From: Hydractinia symbiolongicarpus
Taxonomy: Eukaryota; Cnidaria; Hydrozoa; Anthoathecata; Hydractiniidae
Reading direction: 5' to 3'
NCBI RefSeq assembly: GCF_029227915.1
Contig: NC_079877.1
Span: 24,267,851-24,331,850, forward strand
Length of the DNA: 64,000 nt
The position numbers and the translations under genes are program-made. Shown piece by piece: positions 54,999 through 64,000 of this stretch (positions are counted from its first letter, which is position 1; each line of letters begins with the position of its first letter). Below the pieces are notes generated by a model. It made no database searches. It had not been told where the DNA came from and worked only from the letters and a program-made list of their open reading frames with translations.

Positions 54999-55779
54999 AT
55001 TGTTGAGCTTGTTGTTTTTATTGTTGTTATGTTGACATTGTTGTGGTTTTTTACCTTGTTGTTGTTATTGCTATTATTGATGACATTGTTGTTGTTGTTA
55101 TTGTTGATCTTGTTGTCGATTTTGCTTTGTTGCTGTTTTTGTTGTTGTTTATCGATTTGTTTTTGTTGTTGTTCACAAGCTAGAGCTATTCGCACAACAC
55201 ATAATAACGCAGAACCTGTATTAAATCATCTTATGGTTTCTATAGATCGATGTTGAAAGCATCGAAAAGCCGTTATATTACAGCAGTGGCGATGAGCCTG
55301 ACGACGATTGTTTGTTTTATTTACCGGTCGCACCCGACATCGACGACCCGGAGGGAGATGTAGTTCCAGGTTATGACCAAAAACCTGCAACTGACAAATC
55401 AGTGTTGGTTGATAATACTAACCAAAAAATGGGAGAAAATGGTCCGCCAAAAAAGAAGCCGAAGATTACAGATGTAAACATTAATGGAGAAGTGTACAAT
55501 CAAAACAGCGTCTTGGCAGGTAGTGTGACCCTCCAAGGGTTCTATTTTTCGTAGTTTTGACTTTCAGCATGTTAAAACGCATGCTAATATTTGTAAATGT
55601 TTGTCGTTTCAGAGAAAGCTTCAGAGAAACCTAAGGGAAGAGGTACGACATCAACAAGAGGGAAGAGAGGTGGGAGAAAAGCAGGAGCGGGAAAAGGAAG
55701 AAAAATCGTGTCGGCAGCCGTCGATGTGGACGATGAAAACTCGCAAGATTTTTCTGACGCATCTGGAAAGACCGCGTAG
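46789..55779 (+). CDS. RBBP5: Retinoblastoma-binding protein 5 (COMPASS/MLL complex WD-repeat subunit)
   Basis: Fifteen coding exons: 46789-46810, 47184-47209, 48033-48205, 48500-48640, 49194-49281, 49802-49873, 50439-50468, 50639-50718, 51764-51883, 52588-52640, 52948-53048, 54204-54275, 54772-54915, 55246-55519, 55613-55779; 1563 nt, 520 aa, frame kept. Residues 1-326 are a WD40 propeller matching human RBBP5 ([51 protein letters not shown]). Residues 327-360 hold the conserved activation/ASH2L region ([16 protein letters not shown]). A short EIDVESIE segment resembles the WDR5-binding EVDVTSVD, and DPEGD follows. The tail has PPKKKPK and a basic RGKRGGRK stretch. Known role: nuclear scaffold for H3K4 methylation with WDR5, ASH2L and DPY30. 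The first two exons ([16 protein letters not shown]) are tiny and rest on similarity to the human N-terminus. Confidence 0.95.
47378..47612 (-). repeat. Dispersed ~235 bp repeat, copy B
   Basis: Reverse complement aligns with 14515-14750; shared blocks include taactagggaccac and ttcttgatcagc. It lies in RBBP5 intron 2. Confidence 0.7.
53391..53729 (+). mobile_element. tRNA-derived SINE, copy 3, in RBBP5 intron 11
   Basis: tRNA-like head with A box TTGTGGTAGAGCGTTCG and B box GGTTCAAACCCC (53408-53460 region). A body of about 200 bp follows, ending in an (AAT)n tail (53676-53729). Its body differs from copies 1 and 2 but resembles the remnant at 61085 (gagtcatgccagagac). Confidence 0.8.
54927..55000. 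repeat. (TTG)n microsatellite in RBBP5 intron 13
   Basis: About 24 uninterrupted TTG units starting 12 nt after the exon 13 donor, continuing as degenerate TTG/TTA repeats to about 55170. The long poly-Thr and poly-Val ORFs here are artefacts. Confidence 0.95.
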
Positions 55780-55943
55780 TGATTGGTTTCGACGACAAGT
55801 CTTCAGCAAATAAATTCGCATTTTGAGTAAACCTGAAAGACTTATAGCGTTTGCATGAGTTCAAATTGTATTGGAATCACCTTCATGGATATTATGTTGT
55901 GATTAAAGTAATGTCTGGCTGTCTTGGACGACCGTGATTCTGT

Positions 55944-55949
55944 AATAAA
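55944..55949 (+). terminator. Putative polyadenylation signal of RBBP5
   Basis: AATAAA 165 nt after the TAG stop, the first canonical hexamer downstream. Confidence 0.6.
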
Positions 55950-58002
55950 GTGCAAAGGACTGACTGTGCCTTAAAAACGGAAGTAATTGACACCTCTCCT
56001 TGTAGATATGGATGAGTAAAAGTTAGAAACCATCTCATTGATATCTGAACAATTATTTTTCTTTTTTAGGACTAATATTAACTTTAATGAGTTCTCCTGT
56101 GTTGTTTTTTTTGTTCTGTTTTTCTACAATGTGTTTTTTTAAGATGGCTAAAAAGTATTTGATATTAACAGTGCTTTATTTTGAAGTTTATAAAATTTAA
56201 TTAAAATTCGGCAAAAATGTTTGGTCGCTACAAAATATTATTCAAAATTTGGTCCCTTCTCTCATTTTATTTTTACCATTTTATCATCTGCATGTAGATT
56301 TTACTAAAATGGATGCCGCAGAGTGACATTCTCCACCGCAGAACTCGTGGAACCCCTACCGTATTGAGAAACACATATATTTACAGCAGCACTACCTTAT
56401 TTATTCTAGAAGAATAGAAATGATATCCTTATGGGTTTAATGAAACCATTCGTTACTTTTTCCCTTCATTGTGTCATGGTTACCATGACAAAAACATCAT
56501 CATAACTATCTCGTGACCCAAGAATTACATTTCTTGACACGCTTTCATGCTTTATATGCGAATGAGCGTCGCTCAAAATCTTCCGCATTGCAATCACATA
56601 AATGTCACATGTATTCATCTTACATGAGATAGAACGAATCACGATAAATATTTCAGCGCTGTGGCTAGTATGTTGGCTAATTTCCATGAAAGGTGATTGG
56701 TCTATTATGACGACTTGACAGTTTTTTCTCTGTATTTTTCTCGTAAATACATATTGTAAATATATATTTATATGTTGTGAAGGAAAAAGGCTGTGTCACA
56801 ATGAAGTAAGTATCTTAAATATCGTCACTGAAGAAATTTTTGCGAAATTAAATTTCGCGAATTTTTTTTTTCTGATACTGTTTCAAAAAAACGAACTTTA
56901 AAATTGCAAGAAGTAATTTTGCAAAATTTTAAAAAAATAATGAAGCGCGAAATTAAATTCTGCTAAACTCGGCAATTTTGCCTAATTGAATTGCAAAATT
57001 AATTTCTGCAAGGATTTCTTTTCGCAAAAATTTCCTCCCTTCTGGTAGACTATCCCAAGCTTTAATATATGGCCGCCAACGAAGATGAAAGTGAAACAAA
57101 AGTGTATAATAAATACCCATTTTACTTCATTTCTAGCTAAAGCTCCGGTTTAACAAAATCAGGCTCTTTCCAGTTCCTGATCGCTTTTGCATCAAATGAA
57201 AAAAATAACCTCAGCGGTCAAGGGAAATCTGTAGGAAAATGGGATTTTTTAAAAAAAAAATTGGGAATACCTGATAAAGTCAAAGTTTACGTATTTATTA
57301 ACTCAGATGCAGATTTCGTCTCGTTACGTACTCTTTTTTATTATTATTTTAAGACGTATAGTCACCGTTTTGAGGTCGCATATCACAATCTCGTCCCCAA
57401 GGTCTTTTGGCCCATGAGCCGTTATTACAGAGTAGCCAACAATGATCAATGCGCCGATATCAACTTCATCAACAAGGCAAAATGCCTTGGAACAAGGTCG
57501 CATAAAATTCTCCAGCCAACTTTGCTAAAAATAATGTAAGCCCTAATATCCAAATTTAGGACTCAGACAACATATTTGCCTTGTAGTATTTTACAGACCA
57601 GAATATATGTAAACGATTTATGTACACCCCCCGTAGGAGATAAATTTCAGTCACTTAAAAATCTACTTTCACGATTGGATAGAGGGAATGCGGATGAAAA
57701 AATGGTATTACATGTCAAATTTGCTTGTACAATATATATTTTTTAAATGCCTAATCTAGCCTGAACTTTACATTTTAGCATTTTTGCGAAATCTTATAAA
57801 AACTAGTCGGTGGGATCACGATACCTCAAACAAAATGAGCAAAATACTTCAGATTTGTTGCAAGAAGGGGGAGGGGATTTTTATCAAAAAAGTCTCGATA
57901 TATTATATCCACGATTGTAGTTGATTTAAAGAAACAAAATTTAGTCAACCGATCTTTAATTAGTCAGTTTCTCGTTTTTTCTCACGATATGTAAGACATA
58001 TT
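55950..58002. other. Intergenic RBBP5-GPCR
   Basis: No gene seen. Contains a palindromic TTTCGCG/CGCGAAA-rich stretch (about 56830-57050; related-looking sequence at 50815-51140 and 59080-59330), the element at 57386-57500, and a solitary Helitron-like 3' end at about 57802-57815 (minus). Confidence 0.45.
57386..57500. mobile_element. CTCGTCCCC-family element, sister of the 30021 copy
   Basis: Ends CAATCTCGTCCCCAAGG and CCTTGGAACAAGGTCG. The interior gttattacagagtagcc and caacttcatcaacaaggcaa are identical to the 30021-30121 copy in the same order. Target duplication is not clear. Confidence 0.75.
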
Positions 58003-59631
58003 TTGCTTTTTTCTGTGTTCTTCCATCTTTTTTTCTTATGGTTAAGACGCCCATCTAAAATAAACCCCGATCTACTGTGCATTTATTTTTCTTCCAGAGC
58101 TCAAAATATAAGCCAAAATGGGACGAACTACATTAATGCTCAGTGTGTTATACGCACAACAGAGACGCTTCTTTTAGTTGGATATTGTATAGTGTTCGTC
58201 GTCGGAGTGATCGGAAATACAATCGTTCTTCTCACGTTCAAACGAAGTTGGAGAAAAGGACCAATCATTGAACTGTTGATCGCCTATTTGGCAGTATTCG
58301 ATTTGCTCTCCTCCGTATGCGCTCCCCTGCTATTTATATACTGGACTGCCACGTGTTATATGGTATGGGATTTCGGTTGGCTTGGTTGCAAAATTTTACC
58401 GACACTATGCCGTGTTTTTACCGACATATCTATCGGTGTTATCCTCACCATGGCAATTGATCGATGTAAATCGATAGTTACTCCACTTAGAAATCGATCC
58501 AGCTGTAAAACAATTCATATAGCAGTGGTGGTGATCATTGTTTTGTCATGTTTATGTGAAGCGTACTACATCAATGGACTTTTATATATAGAACAGTGCA
58601 CTGTAGTACCCGCAGTTTATCTTTCATATTCTTATCCCCTTGTTGTTTTCACAGTTTTACGGGATGTCGCATTTGTTCTTATTTTCGTAGTGACCACTAT
58701 TGCTGTTTACATGAAACTAAAAAGTTCTTCAAACCGAAGATTACTTTTATCGTCACAAACTTCCACGCGCAAGCACTCCCAACGAGGGAGGGTCATGAAA
58801 ATGTTAGTTGTGATGGCAGCCGTGTTTACTGTGACGGTAATACCACGTGATATATTACATCTGACGTACACAATTTTATGGATAACGTCACCAAAAAATG
58901 CACTAACTAATTCGTAAGTAAAGACTTTTATTTAGCACTAACCTCTAATGCTTATTTAAATCACTACTGGGTACGTGAAACATTCTCGTACCCAGTGCTC
59001 TTTGAAATTAAAACCCCGAAACTTTCGAGTTTATGTCAAAAGGCTCTCAGGGTCGGGAATGCAAGTGACACTTTCACGAGCAAAAATCTTCACGTAAAAA
59101 AAGTCGAGGGTATGAAGTTTCGCAAGAAAAAACAAATTTAAAGGCAGAACCTTTTCTGAAAAATTGCGAAACTATATGCACGAAAAATTTATGTTGCGAA
59201 ACTGTATTGTTAGTTCTACTTCTTTAATTTTGTAGTTTATGTATTTTGAGAAGCTAAAATTCCTACAACATCAAAATTGCAAAATCATCCCGACATTTCT
59301 CTAAAATTTCTCCTAGCCTTCCCGAAACAATTCAAAATTCACCTTAACTTCATTTCTATTTAGGGTTGTCGTGCAACACATAAACAACGTACTCAAGCTT
59401 CTCCAAGTGAGCAACAGTATCTACAATGTTTTCATTTATGGAAAGATGCACGGTCACTTCTGGCATAATTTTAAAAATATTTTGTTTTGTGTAAAAGACG
59501 CCCGATATACTGCATCAGCAACAACCGTCAAGGAAAGGATAAGATACAATTCGTCGACGTACCGTCAATCCTTCTCTTTTCCGACAAACATCGGTAGGCG
59601 TGAGACTTTACCGTCAGAATCTGTTTTATGA
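58003..59631 (+). CDS. Rhodopsin-class G-protein-coupled receptor (orphan)
   Basis: Two exons, 58003-58913 and 59364-59631 (GTAAGT/AG, phase 2), 392 aa with this start. Seven hydrophobic segments: TM1 with GN (71-72), TM2 LAVFD (Asp100), the pre-TM3 Cys129, TM3 ending DRC (153-155) in place of DRY, an ECL2 Cys (EQC), a basic third loop (SSNRRLLLS; TRKHSQRGR), TM6 with PRDILH, and TM7 NSIYNVFIYG in place of NPxxY. N-glycosylation sites (NIS, NGT) lie before TM1. A good acceptor (ttcttccag, ending 58097) suggests that the N-terminal ~32 residues may come from an unseen upstream exon. Ligand unknown; peptide or amine receptors are both possible. Confidence 0.8.
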
Positions 59632-61084
59632 CGCAATCAAACAGATATTTTTTCATATCGTTATTTAGTGACCGTGACAGAAAAAGTGTAAAATCTTTAT
59701 TGGCATGATGGTTCTTTACGGCTTCAGAACTGGAATTATGGAGACACATGCAGATGTCGCAGTATTAGTGGAGAATAAATTTATTGATGCATCAGGAAAC
59801 TGGATGTGTTTACATATCTACGTCCTTGTATATACGTCCTTGTATATATTACTACACAAAGACCATTCTGTGTAAATATTAACAAATAAACACAGAATGA
59901 TTTTTGGGTAATAGAAATGCTGACAATAAATATTGGATTATTTTACAACTTCTGTTTTATTTTCGCGTGTTTGTCTCCTCTCGAGAGAGTTTATGTTTTG
60001 AGACATTTTAAATCAAGAGATTGATAAGTTACCATGGCAAAAGACGTGACGACATACCAGCAAAACTTCACACTTTAACAAACCTATTCTTGCAATGAAA
60101 ATTGTTTTTTTTTTCATAAAACATGATTATAAATTATGACTTTGCTTAAGGAGATATCTATCAGTAAAGGACCTATAGGTTATCCCTTCTCAAAAAAAAA
60201 ATTATGGCTATTTTACGTTTAAAGTATTCTCTATCACATTTTTGAGGCAATGCAGCGTTTTACTGCCGGAATATTTGAAAATCAGTTCTATGTACTTCCC
60301 TAGTTAATTTTCAAAAATTTAAAAAAAAACTTCTTACTGGACAGAGATTGATGGACAGATAAAAAAAATGGTATTATTTGGCTTGGTGTTATATGTCACA
60401 TAAATTAGAAATCTTTATGCTGACGTTAGCATTTCTGTATTATAACAACACCTCCCCTCCCTTAATATACCCGCCGTGTCCACCATTTTGTTTAGCATAT
60501 GTTTATTTTTTAGTAAATTTGTGCCTAAATTGCTTATAAAAATAACCTTTCCTTTCATGCCTTATGAGGGAGACTTTGGAGGAACTTTGCCTTCGATTTT
60601 CTCTTTAGCAACTGCTTTGTACGGAGCCATTTAGCCACCGTTAGGAAGCTATGCATTAGGCCTCTTGTTTAAGATACGGCATCACCACCTGCAACCCCTG
60701 TTTGGTTACATATGTACGGGCCTCTGGAACAAAAGGGTAAAAACATTTGTTTTCGAAATATAGCTCATCATCTTTACGTCCTTCAGACTCAGATTTACTA
60801 AAACAATTAGGTTTGTTGCTTAGAAAAAAATAAGTCCTGGGGACTAGGTTGTATTTTAGACAGGAATCTGATAAATGTACACTGTCCAGAATAGTTTCAC
60901 GTGAGATAAATATAAAATTAAATACCTTGTGATAAACTTTAAAAATTTAAACATCTTTTAAATAGGGTCAGTATTTTATTATCAAATATTTACGTACATT
61001 TATGTAGTTTTTTTGAAGATGTAAGTACCTATCCAAATATAATTACATTATCAATAAAAATAACAGTTTTGCAGATCGATCGAA

Positions 61085-61200
61085 GTTACCGGTTGATAGC
61101 CTTGTTTTTGTTGTCAGAGTAAATAGGCTAGAAGGGTTCAATCCACGATCGAGTCATGCTAGAGACATGACACTGTGAATGTAACCTTTCTTGAAGAGAC
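61085..61200 (+). mobile_element. Degenerate tRNA-derived SINE, relative of copy 3
   Basis: ccggttgatagccttg, gggttcaatcca (B-box remnant), gagtcatgctagagac and gtaacctttctt align in order with the head of the 53391 element. The A box is damaged by an insertion of gtttttgttg-like sequence. Confidence 0.55.
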
Positions 61201-61225
61201 TCATTAGATGCGCGAATATATCTTA

Positions 61226-61312
61226 CTAGTCGGTGGCACGTGAATAAATCCACGGGTTTGTCCGTCCTTTATTTACAGCATTTCGTGTGTCTCACTACTG
61301 CGCTTCAGGGAG
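61226..61312 (-). mobile_element. Helitron-like element, 3' fragment
   Basis: On the minus strand: TAAAGGACGGACAAACCCG, an imperfect TGGATTTATTCACG hairpin, CCACCGA, then CTAG followed by T. It matches the 3' half of array member 4 at 26503-26636; the 5' part is missing. Confidence 0.6.
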
Positions 61313-62984
61313 AACCCTCCCCTTTCCCTCTTTCTCAGATAATGCAGTCCTTACTTGTACCTAAACTGAAATTTTTAACTGTCATCTTGCATTAGTAGGA
61401 TTTAGTTTTGACATGAGCAATAATGATTACGCAACATACTTATTAAACACGCGCAATGGCTTTTGACGCATGCGCAATACATTTATTTTAGGAAAATCCT
61501 AGCTTATATAAACATTTTAGGAGCACAAAAATGTTTTTTCTTTTTGAACAAAATGAAATTACCTTAAAATGAATAGCGTTTCGCTTGAAAACATTTTTGA
61601 AGACGTGAATGAAAAGACTAGATAAAATGGAATCCGTTGCAACAATACTGAATGTGAAGACTGCTTCATTCCTCTTGGTGTTCACGGTATAACTTTTTAT
61701 GTTATTCAACATAAAACAGAAACACTCAGTGTTTCCATTCAAGGGTTCAAGCAAACTCTGGTGTACAGTTATGAATTTCCTATTGGAAAGGATAAACATT
61801 TTGGTCAATACTTTTATTTATTATTTATAAGGAAAAAGCTTGATTGAAACCACGACAATGTGTGACATATACCGCACCACAAATATTACCTTTGTCGGTC
61901 AAACAAAAAGGTCGTTTGGAAGAATATCTTATCGGTCTAACTTTTGTTGGTTAAAATTTTCGTCGGCATTAATTTTTTTCCTCAGGCCGTCGAATAATTT
62001 CGGCAGGTTGTTTTTCAATTTTTCGTTATGATTATGAACCGATTGGCGTCGAGCGACGTCGACCGATTCGGCCTATTCTTGCTGTTGATCGCCTTTAGCT
62101 GAACGAAGACTTAAGTATTGGACATTGATTGGTCACACCCTTAGGCCGAGAATAAAAAAAAATCCGATCAAAGAATAGAAGATTTCGTGAAGTTGTGTAC
62201 ATGAACAGTATAAACAAATTAGTTAAGTTGTAATATTTACAGAGAGATAATACAACATCAAAGAGAATTTTAAAATAGCTTATTTAATACCTTTTCTCAA
62301 TAATTGAAATGAATAATATAAACTACATATCGCCTTTGCATTTTCGATCAATTTACTGTGGTGAGAATATGGGCTGGCGAAGGAGGTCGGTCAGGTGAGA
62401 TAAAATTCGAAATCGTTTTTTATAAATTTTTTTAACGTAGAGTATACACGTTTTACTTGTTATAAAAATTCCTTTTTAAAGGAAGAATTTTATAAGAATA
62501 CAAGCCTCAGATTTCTCCAAAAAAATAAGAACAAAATGGAGACTCAGACTTGAATTATTGATTTCGAACCAAAGAACAATCTAATTTTTTTCCAAAAAAA
62601 CGTTAAAAAAGGAAATGAATTCTCATGTTTTCTGGTTGTGGCCGCTTCTTTTTAAAGCACCGTAACTACGAAATAAAACTCTACGAATAGTAGTAGTATG
62701 CAAGTGCGATTGCGCATTAACACAACTATTGAGTTACATTGACAACAAAAACACTGAGAAATTCGGGACTAAATCCTGGTGTTTTTACTAAGATCAACAT
62801 GAGAACAACTCAGGCTAAAAAAGGGTGAAAAAGAGAGAAAGAACAGCCAACCTCAGGTCAAATTTATTGGTTCTTATAAAAAAGTGTGTACAGATGATAA
62901 ATTTGGGTGTTTTTAAAATACTTCGAGACAGTTTTATATGTACTGCATAATTTTTATTTGAGAATTGAATGAACGTATAATCAC

Positions 62985-63050
62985 CACCCTCGTCCCCTGT
63001 TTTTTTGCCTTCTCATATTAAAAAGGCAAAAGATCCTGGGGACGAGAGTG
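62985..63050. mobile_element. 66-bp CTCGTCCCC-family element with 10-bp target duplication
   Basis: Near-perfect palindrome: CACCCTCGTCCCCTG left, CCTGGGGACGAGAGTG right, with ttgcctt/aaggcaa pairing inside. gtataatcac is repeated exactly at 62975-62984 and 63051-63060. It is the shortest and cleanest copy. Confidence 0.85.
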
Positions 63051-64000
63051 GTATAATCACTAGACTATTAGGCTTGCTTATATGTTTTTCAGAAATTGGA
63101 TAAAATATTCAAAACTTGATACCCTTTCATAACGGCTTATATTTTAAACAATTTAAGAGACTTAGGCTTAGTCCGTGACAAATAACTTCTGCTTCCTGAA
63201 GTCAAATTGAGATGAAAATTTAAACAAATCCTTTATCCAAGAATAAAAATTCATTTCATAAACCTTTAGTGGACCGTTCTAATTCAAAGTAAAAGGTGAA
63301 GTCATCGGAAAAATAATAATTAGCTAACTGACCAATCACATTGCTGTATTTCTCTATTGTTTTGGGTTGAATTTCTGTTGTGGAAGGTATTTTATCAACT
63401 TTATAAGAACTTTATAAGAAGCCTGAGCCTGAGGAAGTCTGAGGATTCTTATTTTTTTTAACATATTCAGCCTAAAATTGTTTTTATTTTAGGCTCTATA
63501 TTTTTTTACAGTATATTACAGATATTTTGGGATGCAATGAATATGTAACATTTTCGCGCAGCAATTGATTCTGTAAAAATAGGGAAAATCGCCATTGTTT
63601 TATTTTTTTTAAATTTTTTTAGCCTCATTGTTCTTATAAAATTGTTCTTAATAAAAAACATGAACTTCTTACAAGTAGAAATGGGTTGCAATATGTTTCT
63701 TCATCCACCCCTCCCCCATATTTTTCGTGTTTGCATGTGAAAACCATATGGTATAAGCGTGACTGGTGATAAGATCTTTTCGATATTCTTCTCCTTCTTC
63801 TTCTTATTTTCATTTTTAATCATCTGCAAAATATTTGAGCCGATTTATTTTCATTTTCACGAAAGAAAAGCACGAAAGTAAAATATCGCTAAAACAATTA
63901 AAAATTATTTTTTTATATATATTCCAACGTAATTCGTTATTTATTCAATTACTTTTTATCTCCGTGACGCTTTAATCAAAGAAGTTTTTTTTAACAAAAT

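Larger units (their letters stand above)
59632..64000. other. Intergenic, right end of window
   Basis: GPCR 3' flank with AATAAA at 59774-59779. SINE remnant at 61085-61200, Helitron-like 3' end at 61226-61312, and an inverted-repeat element at 62985-63050. A solitary family end lies at about 60837-60853. ORFs at 61488-61808 and 61840-62031 have no domains. Confidence 0.45.

Noticed and set aside
54881-55256. Poly-Thr and poly-Val ORFs on both strands
   Set aside because: They result from the TTG microsatellite within RBBP5 intron 13.

Overview
This is an AT-rich, intron-rich animal nuclear sequence. A cnidarian, probably a hydrozoan, fits best: an ShK-type cysteine domain and a PAN/apple domain sit on secreted or membrane proteins, there is a NACHT innate-immunity-type gene, and the introns are packed with short DNA transposons. 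The species assignment is inference; no RNA gene or mitochondrial marker is present to test it.

Six protein-coding genes can be supported. From left to right they are: (1) an intronless ShK-TM-short-chain-dehydrogenase gene (1142-2455, minus); (2) a ten-exon ZNHIT6/BCD1 orthologue of box C/D snoRNP assembly (4201-9317, minus); (3) a two-exon secreted PAN/apple-domain protein (19377-20663, plus); (4) a seventeen-exon ANKRD42 orthologue (22585-41655, minus); (5) a two-exon HEPN-like/NACHT NLR-type gene (33894-37439, plus) lying antisense inside a 10.2 kb ANKRD42 intron; (6) a fifteen-exon RBBP5 orthologue of the COMPASS/MLL H3K4 methyltransferase complex (46789-55779, plus). A seventh, a two-exon rhodopsin-class GPCR (58003-59631, plus), is well supported except for its first codon. 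I rebuilt the exons by hand from GT/AG sites; every junction keeps frame, and the summed coding lengths of ZNHIT6, ANKRD42, RBBP5, the NLR and the PAN gene are exact multiples of three.

The rest is mostly repeats. A degenerate minus-strand DIRS/Ngaro-type tyrosine-recombinase retrotransposon occupies about 10.85-14.2 kb and carries a nested insertion with a GAT tail. A short inverted-repeat family with CAACCTCGTCCCCAGG-like ends occurs about a dozen times, several copies with 8-10 bp target duplications. Four head-to-tail elements at 24.5-26.6 kb have Helitron-like ends (5' TC, 3' hairpin then CTAG|T). Three TA-flanked CAG-ended TIR elements, four tRNA-derived SINE copies, a dispersed 235 bp repeat and several tandem arrays complete the picture.

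The genes do not form a pathway; they are ordinary neighbours. ANKRD42 and RBBP5 are divergent, about 5.1 kb apart. The most unusual arrangements are the ShK-SDR fusion with its Ser-to-Cys active-site change, the NLR nested in the ANKRD42 intron, and the tandem Helitron-like array.
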